DNA of 64,000 nucleotides from Bradyrhizobium barranii subsp. apii (GCF_011516635.5 NZ_CP096255.1:7252501-7316500); one strand, 5' to 3'. Counted from the stretch's first letter, positions 1 through 8,718 are shown. The notes: generated from the letters alone by a model not told the origin. Numbers and translations: made by a program.

Positions 1-147
1 GTCGCGGCCACCGGGGCCGACGGCGATGACTTCGCCCTGGGAGGGCTTCTCCTTGGCGGTGTCCGGAATGATGATGCCACCGGCTGTCTTGTCTTCGGCC
101 TCTATGCGCTTGACCACGACGCGGTCATGGAGCGGACGGAATTTCAT
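1..147 (-). CDS. groES: Co-chaperonin GroES, N-terminal 49 residues (cut by window edge)
   Basis: The visible protein begins MKFRPLHDRVVVKR and continues through the GGIIIPDTAKEKP mobile-loop region to VIAVGPGGRD, the standard GroES/Cpn10 N-terminal half. GroES caps the GroEL folding chamber in the cytoplasm. A full GroES is about 95-105 residues, so roughly half is missing beyond position 1, and groEL would be expected further left. The ATG is preceded by a GGGAGG-type Shine-Dalgarno. No CIRCE element (TTAGCACTC-N9-GAGTGCTAA) is visible in the upstream gap, so HrcA control is not supported from this window; the promoter type is open. Confidence 0.97.
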   Translation of the reverse strand, partial: MKFRPLHDRVVVKRIEAEDKTAGGIIIPDTAKEKPSQGEVIAVGPGGRD

Positions 148-249
148 GCGATCCTCCCTGGCTTTTGTAATTATTCTGGATAGGCAGTCGTAATGCACTA
201 CGTGCCGTAACCGGAGTCTTCCGCGCCCATTAAGACGAGAGTCTTCGTC

Positions 250-513
250 TCAAAAATTGGCGGCGACCAGATCGTAAGACCCCCTGCTGCCGCGGACGTA
301 CACCCTGGCAGCGGCGGCACATATCACATCACGATTGGAATCGAATGCGTTCAGGAAACCGGATTCATTATTTGGTTGAGCGTCCGGTTGAAGTCGCCTC
401 AGCGCGTCTTCCTCTATGAAGAACGATGCCTCTAACGCGCTATCGTATCCCCAAAAACGCACGGCGTGCCGCGTTCGGTCATATGAACGACTATAATTTG
501 GAAACTCGATCAT
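250..513 (-). CDS. DUF1488 family protein
   Basis: This 87-residue protein has the DUF1488 pattern: an opening FPN-SRS-D-TR segment, then AVRFWGYDSALEASFF, then EEDALRRLQP, and a C-terminal stretch with ICAAAARVYVRG and SYDLVAA. The family is small, soluble and of unknown function, and is frequent in Bradyrhizobium. It lies upstream of groES on the same strand, with about 100 bp between them, so cotranscription is possible but not shown. Base composition is somewhat lower in GC than in the housekeeping genes nearby. The ATG start is the only candidate that gives the full conserved N-terminus. Confidence 0.8.
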   Translation of the reverse strand: MIEFPNYSRSYDRTRHAVRFWGYDSALEASFFIEEDALRRLQPDAQPNNESGFLNAFDSNRDVICAAAARVYVRGSRGSYDLVAANF

Positions 514-691
514 GGTTGGGTCCGATCAAGTTCGCACAACGGGAACAGATGCTGAAAGCGACCCGGCTCCGCTAAACCGTAAATGGCTACTCTGGAATCG
601 GATTACAACTGCCCACGAAAATTAAGTGACGACCAGCCTCGTGATCTTCTTCGGGCTGTTGATCGTCGCTGCAATAAACTTTCAGTGGTAG
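512..691 (+). pseudogene. Possible interrupted small membrane-protein reading frame
   Basis: Reading from ATG 512 gives 37 residues ending ...RKWLLWNRITTAHEN, then an in-frame TAA (623-625), then without frame change a strongly hydrophobic run beginning VTTSLVIFFGLLIVAAINF up to TAG 689-691. A charged and tryptophan-rich segment followed by one transmembrane-like helix is typical of small inner-membrane proteins. It may be a 59-codon gene broken by one stop codon, or the part from GTG 626 could be made alone as a 21-residue peptide. The start overlaps the DUF1488 start on the other strand. No homologue is recognised. Confidence 0.25.
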
Positions 692-1014
692 TCCTCTCGG
701 CTCACCGCGCTATCGGCTCAAGCCAACAGCTAGTTGGCTCCGCTGAAATGACTCACTCGCTCAGCGCGGCGGCAGTTGATGCGATCCCTTCACAAGGTAC
801 GACAGTCACTCGTACTGCGCTCAGTCCTACAAATGGTCAGCTTGTCTTCAGCGACCTGCGCGATCGTTGTGCGAAATTCGCGAACACCGTCCGGGTAACT
901 GATCTCGAGTTTCTGGAAGATGTTCTGAGTGAATGGTGGCGAACAAAAACAGCAACGTCTCCAGCGGACAGCGCCATCCGCTCTCCAAATGGGGCAACGA
1001 TGACGTCGATTTGA
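583..1014 (+). CDS. Doubtful hypothetical ORF in a gene-poor stretch
   Basis: An open frame of 143 codons exists, but I do not recognise the product. Its codon use is unlike the neighbours, it has no clear Shine-Dalgarno, and it overlaps the interrupted membrane-protein frame at 512-691. The C-terminal part (FSDLRDRCAKFAN through LEFLEDVLSEWW) could form amphipathic helices, which is the only argument for a real protein. The stretch 692-1028 otherwise shows nothing I can name. Treat it as a placeholder. Confidence 0.18.
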   Translation: MATLESDYNCPRKLSDDQPRDLLRAVDRRCNKLSVVVLSAHRAIGSSQQLVGSAEMTHSLSAAAVDAIPSQGTTVTRTALSPTNGQLVFSDLRDRCAKFANTVRVTDLEFLEDVLSEWWRTKTATSPADSAIRSPNGATMTSI

Positions 1015-1028
1015 TAAGCAATATCAAT

Positions 1029-1103
1029 TGGCTGGGGCGGGAGGGATCGAACCTCCGAATGGCGGAATCAAAATCCGCTGCCTTACCGCTTGGCTACGCC
1101 CCA
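1029..1103 (-). tRNA. tRNA-Gln (anticodon TTG)
   Basis: On the minus strand the acceptor arm TGGGGCG (1103-1097) pairs with CGCCCCA (1039-1033). The D arm carries AGCCAAGCGGTAAGGC. The anticodon stem GCGGA/TCCGC encloses the loop TTTTGAA, giving anticodon TTG for glutamine. The T arm contains GGTTCGATCC. The discriminator base is G and the CCA end is encoded (1031-1029). Confidence 0.97.
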
Positions 1104-1375
1104 ACAGGCGACCAGGGAACGGGCGGAAGAACCGGCTACCGCAGATTCCCGCTGGTCGCAGCCGGTCTATAGGGAGCGGCGCGGCATTTCAACCGCCTGG
1201 AGGGGCAAAATACCTGAGGTCCAGGACCGGGGCCGGCGCTGGCCGTGCCACCCTTTATTATTATAGGCCCGGCGGCGGCGCCGTTCCGGGCCGGCGCAGT
1301 CCCGGCGTTCGGGCAGTTGAGACCTCCCCCGTTTCATGGGAATACGGCGCCAATACCTGTCCACGGGAGTGAGCC

Positions 1376-3154
1376 ATGACCTACCGCGCGCCGATCTCAG
1401 ACATGCTGCTGTCGCTCAACCATGGCGCCGGCCTGAAGGCTGCCGTGGAGGCCGGCCATTACGGCGATTTCGACGGCGACATCGTGAGCGCCGTGCTGGA
1501 GGAAGCCGGCAAGTTCGCAACCGACGTGCTGGCGCCGCTCAACCGTGTCGGCGACGAGCACGGCATCAAGCTCAGCGATGGCAAGGTCACGACTGCGCCG
1601 GGCTGGCCGGACGCCTACAAGCGCTGGACCGAGGGCGGCTGGAACGCGGTCTCCGGCCCCGAGGATTTCGGCGGCCAGGGCCTGCCGATCGCGATCAACG
1701 CCGCCTGCACCGAGATCTGGAGCGCCTCCAACGTCGCCTTCGGCCTCTGCCCGCTGCTCACGGCGTCAGCAATGGAGGCGCTGGATGCGCATGGCAGCGA
1801 CGAGCTGAAAAAGATCTATCTGGAAAAGCTCGTCTCCGGCGAATGGACCGGCACGATGCAGCTCACCGAGCCGCAGGCCGGCTCCGACGTCGGCGCACTG
1901 CGCACCCGCGCCGAGAAGCAGGCCGACGGCACCTATCGCATCAAGGGGACGAAGATCTTCATCACCTATGGCGAGCACGACATGACCGACAACATCGTGC
2001 ATTTCGTGCTGGCGCGCCTGCCCGATGCGCCCGCCGGCACCAAGGGGATCTCGCTGTTCCTCGTGCCGAAGTTCATGGTCAATGCAGACGGCTCGCTCGG
2101 CGCACGCAATGACATCTATGCGTCAGGCGTCGAGCACAAGCTCGGCATGCATGCTTCCCCCACCTGTACCATGACCATGGGCGATCATGGCGGCGCGATC
2201 GGCTTCCTCGTCGGCGAAGAGAACCAGGGCATGCGCTGCATGTTCACGATGATGAACCAGGCCCGCCTCGGCGTCGGGCTGGAGGGCGTCGGCGTCGCCG
2301 ATCGCGCTTACCAGCAAGCGCTGGCCTATGCGCAGGAGCGCAAGCAGGGCCGTGCCATCGGCAAGACGGGTGACGGTTCGGACGCGATCTTCGTGCATCC
2401 CGACGTCAAGCGCATGCTGATGCGGATGCGGGCGCAGACCGCGGCCGCACGCACCATCTGCTATGCGACCGCGGTCGCGATCGACGTCTCCACGCGCGCC
2501 AGGGATCCGAAGGTCCGAGCGGACGCCGCCGCGCGCGCGGCGCTGCTGACGCCGATGGCCAAGGGCTATTCCACCGATATCGGCAACGAGGTCGCCTATC
2601 TCGGCGTGCAGGTGCACGGCGGCATGGGCTTCATTGAGGAGACCGGCGCCGCGCAGCACTACCGCGATGCGCGCATCACCGCGATCTACGAGGGCACCAA
2701 CGGCATCCAGGCGATCGATCTCGTCACCCGCAAGCTCGCGGCCAATGGCGGCGCTGCGGTGTGGGCGCTGCTCGACGAGCTCTCGGCCACCGTGAAGCAG
2801 GTCGAAGCCTCCAACGATCCCGCTTTCGGCACCACAGGTATCAAGCTGCGCGAAGCGCTGGAGGCGCTGACGCGCACCAGCAAGTGGCTGCTTGAACGCG
2901 TAGCATCTGCGCCGAACGAGGCGCTCGCCGGCGCGACGCCGTATCTGCAGCAGTTCGGCTCGACGCTCGGCGGTTGCATGCTGGCCTCCGAGGCGCTCGC
3001 CGCCAAGTCCGACGGCAACACCGACGCCGCGCGCTACGTCTCGCTCGCGCGCTTCTTCGCCGAGAACATCACGGTGCAGGCCGGCGCGCTGGAGCGCACG
3101 GTGACGGAGAGCGCGGAGTCGGTCGCGGCGGCGGATGCGGTGTTGCTGGGGTAA
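1376..3154 (+). CDS. Acyl-CoA dehydrogenase, large DmdC/FadE-like subfamily
   Basis: This 592-residue flavoprotein would oxidise an acyl-CoA to the trans-2-enoyl-CoA, passing electrons to electron-transfer flavoprotein. It has the short N-terminal extension of this subfamily, then the substrate/FAD region with MQLTEPQAGSDVGALRTRA, then AYLGVQVHGGMGFIEE, and IYEGTNGIQAIDL in which Glu439 is the usual catalytic base position. An extra C-terminal acyl-CoA dehydrogenase-like domain explains the length (ordinary members are about 380-400). The start is supported by GGGAG shortly before the ATG. The family includes 3-methylmercaptopropionyl-CoA dehydrogenase, but the substrate cannot be read from sequence. 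It is monocistronic as far as visible. Confidence 0.92.
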   Translation: MTYRAPISDMLLSLNHGAGLKAAVEAGHYGDFDGDIVSAVLEEAGKFATDVLAPLNRVGDEHGIKLSDGKVTTAPGWPDAYKRWTEGGWNAVSGPEDFGGQGLPIAINAACTEIWSASNVAFGLCPLLTASAMEALDAHGSDELKKIYLEKLVSGEWTGTMQLTEPQAGSDVGALRTRAEKQADGTYRIKGTKIFITYGEHDMTDNIVHFVLARLPDAPAGTKGISLFLVPKFMVNADGSLGARNDIYASGVEHKLGMHASPTCTMTMGDHGGAIGFLVGEENQGMRCMFTMMNQARLGVGLEGVGVADRAYQQALAYAQERKQGRAIGKTGDGSDAIFVHPDVKRMLMRMRAQTAAARTICYATAVAIDVSTRARDPKVRADAAARAALLTPMAKGYSTDIGNEVAYLGVQVHGGMGFIEETGAAQHYRDARITAIYEGTNGIQAIDLVTRKLAANGGAAVWALLDELSATVKQVEASNDPAFGTTGIKLREALEALTRTSKWLLERVASAPNEALAGATPYLQQFGSTLGGCMLASEALAAKSDGNTDAARYVSLARFFAENITVQAGALERTVTESAESVAAADAVLLG

Positions 3155-3160
3155 GGGTGG

Positions 3161-4399
3161 CTACGAAGCTGCGAGCTTCGCCCTTCTCCCCGGCCGCCAC
3201 AGCACGATTCCCGCCGCCACGAGATCCAGCATCACACATATCGCAAACGCGATCGTGTAGTTGCCGGTGAAACTCCGCACGAGGCCGATGATGCCGGGGC
3301 CAAAGGCGCTGACGACGCCGCTGATCGACGTGCCCAATCCCATTGCGGCGGCAAAGGCGGCAGCACCGATCTCGCGCTGGATGATCAAGGGCGGGAACGT
3401 GATCATGTTGCCGATCGAGAAGCCGTAGACGGCGCAGCAGACGAGCAGCACGGTCGGGTTCGTGCTTTGGAGAAGCACGAACAGCGCCGCCGCCTGGCTC
3501 GTCATCGACGCCGCGCAGGCGAGCCGCGGATCGAGCCGGTCGACGAACAGGCCGAGCGACAGGCGGCCGACCACCGCCATCGCCGCCATGATGGTGACCG
3601 CAAGGCCTGCGGCATAACGCCCGATCAGCGGCTCGAGGAACGTCACCTGGTGGATGATGAATCCCATCTGCGCCAGCAGCGCGATCGCGATCGGCAGCAC
3701 CATGGTCCAGAACGCCGCGTTGGCGAGCAGCGTCTTGCGGGAATGGGCCGGTGCGGCCATGCCAGCGGACGAACGGCCGCCCGATGCCGGCGACATCTGG
3801 GTCGGCCAGCCGATGAAGATGACGACCACCGGCAGCACCAGCACCACCATCGCCATCGTGGCGGCAAGCATGGCGGACTGGAAGCCGATGCTGCCGGTCA
3901 GCGACAGCAGCAGCGGAACGAGGACGATGCCGCCGCAGGTCGCGCCGTTGAAGGCGAGGCTGAGCGCGAGCCCGCGCCGCCGCTCGAACCAGGCGTTCAG
4001 CACGGTGGCGATCACCACGGTGCCCATGCCGGTCCAGCCGACCGACATCAGCGCATAGGCGAGATAAAGCTGCCAGGTCGTCTGCATCAGCGCCAGCAGC
4101 ACGGTCGACGCGCCGAGCGCCGACAGGCCGCTCAGGATCAGCGCGCGCAGCCCGATGCGGGCGAGCAGATCGTCGGTGAAGATGACGAGCACGGAGGTGA
4201 GGAGAAACGAGAAGGTGCTCGCCGCGGAGACCAGCGTGCCCGGCCAGCCATGGGCGCGCTGGAGCTCGGCGAGATAGACGCCCTGGCCATAGAGGCCGAA
4301 GCCGAACATGAAGAAGGCCATCAGGAAACAGGCCAGCACGACGCGCCAGCCGCGATAACGCAGCGAGGATTCGTCAACGCCCGTTGCGGCAATCATCAA
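3161..4399 (-). CDS. MFS transporter, monocarboxylate/oxalate-formate type
   Basis: This is a 412-residue inner-membrane protein with about twelve hydrophobic segments in two halves joined by a polar loop near residues 195-215. The first half has WRVVLACFLMAFFMFGFGLYG and the cytoplasmic loop NAWFERRRGLALSLAFNG, which is characteristic of the OFA/monocarboxylate-porter group of the major facilitator superfamily. The second half has the matching GRLSLGLFVDRLDPR loop. Such proteins move small carboxylates with protons; the actual substrate is unknown. It ends 6 bp from the acyl-CoA dehydrogenase stop (convergent) and is divergent from the crotonase gene across a 299-bp gap. Confidence 0.88.
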   Translation of the reverse strand: MMIAATGVDESSLRYRGWRVVLACFLMAFFMFGFGLYGQGVYLAELQRAHGWPGTLVSAASTFSFLLTSVLVIFTDDLLARIGLRALILSGLSALGASTVLLALMQTTWQLYLAYALMSVGWTGMGTVVIATVLNAWFERRRGLALSLAFNGATCGGIVLVPLLLSLTGSIGFQSAMLAATMAMVVLVLPVVVIFIGWPTQMSPASGGRSSAGMAAPAHSRKTLLANAAFWTMVLPIAIALLAQMGFIIHQVTFLEPLIGRYAAGLAVTIMAAMAVVGRLSLGLFVDRLDPRLACAASMTSQAAALFVLLQSTNPTVLLVCCAVYGFSIGNMITFPPLIIQREIGAAAFAAAMGLGTSISGVVSAFGPGIIGLVRSFTGNYTIAFAICVMLDLVAAGIVLWRPGRRAKLAAS

Positions 4400-4698
4400 A
4401 CGAACAATCGGCCAAAGGAACCGGCATTGGGCAATCGTGCCCTACAACCCCCGGTTTTTCAAATGAAACATTGTAGCCATTTGTTGCAATGCGCAACTGC
4501 ATGTGCGAAGCAATACAACCGGCATGATCCGGTGCGGTGCGGTTCCCGATCAGGAAAACGACAGCGCGCCATGTGGCGGACTCACGGGGACGTTCTCGAA
4601 AAGGTCGAGCGGGCGGATTGGCACGCCTGCAAGATGATGTAGGCTGAGGCTTGCGAGACTCGCCAAGGCAAGCGTCGCGGCGACCGCAGGGGGCTCTC
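4400..4698. promoter_or_regulatory. Divergent intergenic region, MFS gene / crotonase gene
   Basis: This is the control region of two divergent genes. It is AT-richer than its surroundings around 4455-4520 and holds a short inverted repeat (GTTGC-AATGC-GCAAC at about 4483-4497). No certain promoter elements or known operator could be assigned. Confidence 0.35.
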
Positions 4699-5454
4699 AT
4701 GCCGAATGGCAATATCGTCGTCACCGAAGAGCGCGGAACGCGCGTCATCACCCTGCGCCGCCCGAGCAAGAAGAACGCGATCACGCAGGACATGTATCGC
4801 GAGATGAGCCGCGCGATCGACACCGCGCAGAACAATCCCGACATCCGCTGCATGATCATCACCGGCGGCTCCGGCGTGTTCACCGCCGGCGACGACATCG
4901 ACGACTTCTTGCAGGCCGAACCGAATTCCGAGACGCTGTCGGACGGCGCAAAATTTCTCTATTCGCTCGCCCTCAACGTCAAGCCGATCATCGCAGCCGT
5001 CGACGGCGCCTCGATCGGCATGGGCACCGTGATGCTGTTTCATTGCGACTATGTGCTCGCCTCGAACGCCGCGACCTTCTCCGCGCCCTATATCCATCTC
5101 GGGCTCGTCCCGGTCGGCGCGGCCAGCCTCCTGATGCCGAACACGATGGGCTACCAGCGCGCCTTCGCGATGCTGGTGATGGGGCGAACTTTCACCGCCG
5201 CGGAGGCGCACGCGGCAGGCTTCGTCAACACCGTGGTCTCGCCGGGACATACCGAGGTCGAGGCGCGCAAGGTGGCGCGCGATATCTGCCGGCTGCCGGC
5301 CGAGGCGGTCGCGGCCTCGCGCAAGCTGCTGCGCGCCGCGCCCGAGGAGCTCACCCGCCGCATCGACCAGGAGGCCCATCTGTTCGGCGAGCGGTTGAAG
5401 TCGGACGAGGCGATTGCCGCGTTCAAGGCGTTTGCAAACCGGAAGAAGAGGTAG
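4699..5454 (+). CDS. Enoyl-CoA hydratase/isomerase (crotonase) family protein with altered active site
   Basis: This 251-residue crotonase-fold protein has oxyanion-hole segments FTAGDDIDDF (61-70) and DGASIGMGTV (102-111). An open frame extends further upstream, but ATG 4699 has a good purine-rich Shine-Dalgarno (CAGGGGGC) and gives the family's usual N-terminus, so I prefer it. In the usual catalytic region it reads APYIHLGLVPVGAASLL: the hydratase Glu of the PE(I/V) motif is Tyr131, and the isomerase Glu of the LVPE motif is Val139. Thioester binding looks intact but classical hydratase chemistry is doubtful. It is probably involved in acyl-CoA metabolism; the exact reaction is unknown. 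Confidence 0.85.
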   Translation: MPNGNIVVTEERGTRVITLRRPSKKNAITQDMYREMSRAIDTAQNNPDIRCMIITGGSGVFTAGDDIDDFLQAEPNSETLSDGAKFLYSLALNVKPIIAAVDGASIGMGTVMLFHCDYVLASNAATFSAPYIHLGLVPVGAASLLMPNTMGYQRAFAMLVMGRTFTAAEAHAAGFVNTVVSPGHTEVEARKVARDICRLPAEAVAASRKLLRAAPEELTRRIDQEAHLFGERLKSDEAIAAFKAFANRKKR

Positions 5455-5512
5455 GGCGCCCTCTTCCCCTAGTGCGAGACGGGTGACGGGTCTGTCTCAA
5501 CGAGTCCGGCAC

Positions 5513-5606
5513 CGTAGGGTGGGCAAAGGCGCACTTGCGCCGTGCCCACCATCAATCCACAACCGCAACAGAAGCGGTGGGCACGCTTCGCTTTGCCCAC
5601 CCTACG
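5513..5606. repeat. Nested palindromic repeat (GTAGGGTGGGCAAAG type)
   Basis: A perfect 16-bp inverted repeat (CGTAGGGTGGGCAAAG at 5513-5528 and its complement at 5591-5606) encloses a second perfect 10-bp inverted repeat (5541-5550 with 5576-5585). The transcript could form one long cruciform-like hairpin. Fragments of a different element with CCCGCAAGGGGAGA flank it. This type is a dispersed intergenic repeat familiar from Bradyrhizobium. It sits between the crotonase gene and the 5'-nucleotidase gene. Confidence 0.85.
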
Positions 5607-5674
5607 ACACTCCCGCAAGGGGAGAAGGAAGAAAGCTTCGTGAAATCTTCGCGCGGAACGACTAATCTTGTTCC

Positions 5675-7333
5675 ATGCAATACCGATCCATCCTTGCCTC
5701 GCTCGCGCTGGCTCTCGCCACCCTCCCCGCCTCGGCCCAGACCGCCGCGCCGGTCGAACTGCGCATTCTCGCGATCAACGATTTCCACGGCAATCTGCGT
5801 CCGCCGCCGGGCGGCATCCGGATCGGGGATCCCGAGGACAAGAGCAAGAAGGTGACGGTCGCGGCCGGCGGCGCGGAGTATATGGCGACGCTGGTCAAGC
5901 AGCTGCGCGAGGGACACACAAACACGATCTTCGTCGCCGCCGGCGACCTGATCGGCGCGAGCCCGTTCCTGTCGGCAATGTTTCACGACGAGCCCTCGGT
6001 CGAGTCGCTTTCGATGATGGGACTTGCAATCACCTCGGTCGGCAATCACGAGTTCGACGAGGGCAAGACCGAGCTCTTGCGGATGCAGAACGGCGGCTGT
6101 CATCCGGTCGACGGCTGCCAGGGGCCGCATCCCTTCACGGGCGCCAAATTCCATTATCTCGCGGCCTCCACCGTGGAGACCGCAACCGGCAAGAGCGTGC
6201 TGCCTCCGTACGAGATCCGCGAGTTCGAGGGCATCCCCGTCGCCTTCATCGGACTGACCTTGAAGGAGACCGCGGGCATCGTCTCGCCCTCAGGCATTGC
6301 CGGGCTCGAATTCCGCGACGAGGCCGAGACGGTGAACGCGCTGGTGCCGAAGCTGAAGGCGCGCGGCGTCGAGGCGATCGTGGTGCTGATCCACCAGGGC
6401 GGGGAGCCCTCAGGCGACTACAATGAATGCCCTGCCATTACGGGGCCGATCGTCGACATCGTCAAGAAATTCGATCGCGCCGTCGACGTCGTCGTCAGCG
6501 GCCACACCCACCGCGCCTATGTCTGCGACATCGACGGGCGGCTCGTCACCAGCGGCGACAAATACGGCACGCTGGTCACCGCGATCGACCTCAAGCTCGA
6601 TCCTGCAACCCGCGACATCGTCAGCGCCAAAGCCGAGAACGTCATCGTCGCCAATGCCTCGCTGGCGAAGGATCCCGAACAGACCGCGTTGATCGAAGCC
6701 TATGACAAGCTGTCGGCACCGATTGCGAATCGCCCGGCCGGATCGGTGACGCAGACGCTGTCGCGCGTGCCGAACGAGGCCGGCGAGAGCGCGCTCGGCG
6801 ACGTCATCGCGGACGCGCAGCTCGCCGCGACGAAGGACGCCAAGGATGGCAGCGCTGTCATCGCGCTCACCAATCCCGGCGGCATCCGCACCGACATTGT
6901 TCCGAAGGAGAACGGCGCGGTGTCGTTCGGCGAACTGTTCGCGAGCCAGCCGTTCCGCAATCGCCTCGTTACGATGACGCTCACGGGCAGCCAGCTCAAG
7001 GACATGCTGGAGCAGCAATGGCTCGATCCGAAGCGCCCGCGGATTCTCCAGGTCTCGAACGGGTTCAGCTACACCTGGGATGCGACGAAACCGTTCGGCG
7101 AGCGAATCAGCCTTGAGAAGATGACGTTCAACGGCAAGCCGATCGAGCCTGGAAGCGGCTACCGCATCACCGTCAACGATTACCTCGCCGTCGGCGGCGA
7201 CGGTTTTACGGCCGCCAAACAAGGCACAGCGCAGCAGTATGGCGGCTACGACGCGGACGCGCTGTTCGCCTTCTTCAGGGCACACGGACCGATCGGTCCG
7301 CTGCCGCCCACCCGCATCCTGCGCGTGAATTGA
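5675..7333 (+). CDS. Secreted 5'-nucleotidase / metallophosphatase
   Basis: This 552-residue exported enzyme hydrolyses nucleotide or UDP-sugar phosphoesters in the periplasm. Residues 1-21 form a Sec signal peptide ending ASA before Gln. The N-terminal calcineurin-like domain carries the metal-binding motifs NDFHGN (35-40), GNHEFDEG (123-130) and GHTH (276-279). The C-terminal 5'-nucleotidase domain carries NPGGIRTD and a VNDYLAVGGDGF segment for base binding. The length matches UshA-type enzymes. It is transcribed alone; the repeat at 5513-5606 lies in its 5' region. Members differ in preference for 5'-nucleotides, UDP-sugars or cyclic phosphodiesters, which cannot be told from sequence. 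Confidence 0.93.
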   Translation: MQYRSILASLALALATLPASAQTAAPVELRILAINDFHGNLRPPPGGIRIGDPEDKSKKVTVAAGGAEYMATLVKQLREGHTNTIFVAAGDLIGASPFLSAMFHDEPSVESLSMMGLAITSVGNHEFDEGKTELLRMQNGGCHPVDGCQGPHPFTGAKFHYLAASTVETATGKSVLPPYEIREFEGIPVAFIGLTLKETAGIVSPSGIAGLEFRDEAETVNALVPKLKARGVEAIVVLIHQGGEPSGDYNECPAITGPIVDIVKKFDRAVDVVVSGHTHRAYVCDIDGRLVTSGDKYGTLVTAIDLKLDPATRDIVSAKAENVIVANASLAKDPEQTALIEAYDKLSAPIANRPAGSVTQTLSRVPNEAGESALGDVIADAQLAATKDAKDGSAVIALTNPGGIRTDIVPKENGAVSFGELFASQPFRNRLVTMTLTGSQLKDMLEQQWLDPKRPRILQVSNGFSYTWDATKPFGERISLEKMTFNGKPIEPGSGYRITVNDYLAVGGDGFTAAKQGTAQQYGGYDADALFAFFRAHGPIGPLPPTRILRVN

Positions 7334-7468
7334 TCCGGATCAAACGGACTTGTCCGGAACCACCCTTTGCCATCCCCGCCCAAGCGCTTAGATTGCGTTT
7401 TGCATTTGCGTTTTGGCTCGGGATGCGCCAAGCGACGTCAAGAGCCCGTTCCCTGTGAGGCCGACCTG

Positions 7469-8398
7469 ATGAGCACGCTTCTCCTCTCCCACAAGGCCTG
7501 CCTCGACCACGTCACGCCGCCGGGACACCCTGAAAGGCCCGACCGCCTGCGGGCGGTGGAAGAAGCGCTGTCGCAGGAGCGCTTCCAGTTCCTGGCGCGC
7601 GACCTGGCACCGGAAGGCGATCTCGATCTCGTGACGCTGTGCCACAACGAGCATTACGTCACCGAGCTGCGCCACATCGCGCCGACCAGCGGTCAGGTCT
7701 ATATCGACGGCGACACCTCGATGTCACCAGGCACGTGGGAAGCGGTGATGCGCGGCGTCGGCGGCGCGGTGGCTGCGACCGAAGCGGTGATGAATCGCGA
7801 GCATCGCAACGCCTTCGTCGCGGTGCGCCCGCCCGGACATCACGCCGAGATCGGCAAGCCGATGGGCTTCTGCTTCTTCGACAATGCCGCGATCGCCGCG
7901 CGTCATGCGCAGCGTAAATACGGCATCCAGCGCGCCGCCATCGTCGATTTCGACGTGCATCACGGCAACGGCACGCAGGACATCTTCTGGTCCGATCAGA
8001 CCGTGATGTACTGCTCGACGCATCAGATGCCACTGTTTCCGGGCACCGGCGCGAAGGGCGAGCGCGGCGACCACGACACCATCGTCAATGCGCCGCTCGC
8101 TTCCGAAGACGGCGGACCCGAATTCCGCGCCGCGTTCGAGCATCTGATCCTGCCGCGGCTCGAAAAATTCAGCCCCGAGCTTCTCGTCATCTCCGCGGGC
8201 TTCGATGCGCATTACCGCGATCCGCTGGCCTCGCTGAATTTGCGCGCGGAGGACTACACCTGGGTCACGCGCAAGCTGATGGACCTTGCCGACAAGTCCG
8301 CAGGGGGCCGCATTGTTTCGGTGCTCGAGGGCGGCTATGACCTGCAAGGATTGAAAGAATCTGTTACGGCGCATGTCGGCGCCCTGATGGGCGCTTGA
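7469..8398 (+). CDS. Histone deacetylase family protein (AcuC/acetylpolyamine-amidohydrolase-like)
   Basis: This 309-residue zinc hydrolase belongs to the arginase/deacetylase fold. The His pair of the charge-relay system is in RPPGHHAE (His124, His125), and the zinc ligands are in DFDVHHGNGTQ (Asp162, His164) plus the Asp of SAGFDAHYRD. ATG 7469 is chosen over the upstream frame because the family starts close to LLLSH and a GTGAGG ribosome site precedes it. Bacterial members deacetylate acetylpolyamines, acetyl-lysine or related amides in the cytoplasm. xseB follows 68 bp downstream on the same strand, so cotranscription is likely. Confidence 0.92.
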   Translation: MSTLLLSHKACLDHVTPPGHPERPDRLRAVEEALSQERFQFLARDLAPEGDLDLVTLCHNEHYVTELRHIAPTSGQVYIDGDTSMSPGTWEAVMRGVGGAVAATEAVMNREHRNAFVAVRPPGHHAEIGKPMGFCFFDNAAIAARHAQRKYGIQRAAIVDFDVHHGNGTQDIFWSDQTVMYCSTHQMPLFPGTGAKGERGDHDTIVNAPLASEDGGPEFRAAFEHLILPRLEKFSPELLVISAGFDAHYRDPLASLNLRAEDYTWVTRKLMDLADKSAGGRIVSVLEGGYDLQGLKESVTAHVGALMGA

Positions 8399-8466
8399 CG
8401 CACCCGCCACATTACGCCCGCAAAACTGCGCTTTTTCTCACGTGAAGCGGGCAATCGGAAACGGAT

Positions 8467-8718
8467 ATGGCCGAAAATACCCAAGTCGACGTCTCCAGGC
8501 TCACCTTCGAGCGCGCCATCGAGGAGCTCGAAACCATCGTGAAGCGGCTCGAGGACGGCAAGGTGCCGCTCGAGGAATCCGTGACGATCTACGAGCGCGG
8601 CGAGGCGCTGAAGCGCCGCTGTGAGGAATTGCTGCGCCAAGCCGAGGCACGCGTCGACAAGATCACCACCGATGCCAGCGGCCAGGCCACCGGCACCGCA
8701 CCGCTCGACGTGCAGTAA
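8467..8718 (+). CDS. xseB: Exodeoxyribonuclease VII small subunit
   Basis: The 83-residue protein has the XseB pattern LTFERAIEELETIVKRLEDGKVPLEES followed by YERGEALKRRCEELLRQAE, two helices forming the coiled dimer that binds the large subunit XseA. Exonuclease VII degrades single-stranded DNA in both directions. The length fits the family. Its place upstream of dxs and tlyA is common in alphaproteobacteria. Confidence 0.96.
   Translation: MAENTQVDVSRLTFERAIEELETIVKRLEDGKVPLEESVTIYERGEALKRRCEELLRQAEARVDKITTDASGQATGTAPLDVQ

Noticed and set aside
148..250. Heat-shock operator (CIRCE) or terminator upstream of groES
   Set aside because: No TTAGCACTC-N9-GAGTGCTAA pair is present. The 6-bp hairpin at 233-250 lacks a T run and overlaps the DUF1488 stop, so it is not a convincing terminator.
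1266..1292. 7-bp hairpin (GGCCCGG/CCGGGCC) as a terminator
   Set aside because: It has no T run in either direction, a 13-base loop, and no gene ends just before it in the matching direction.
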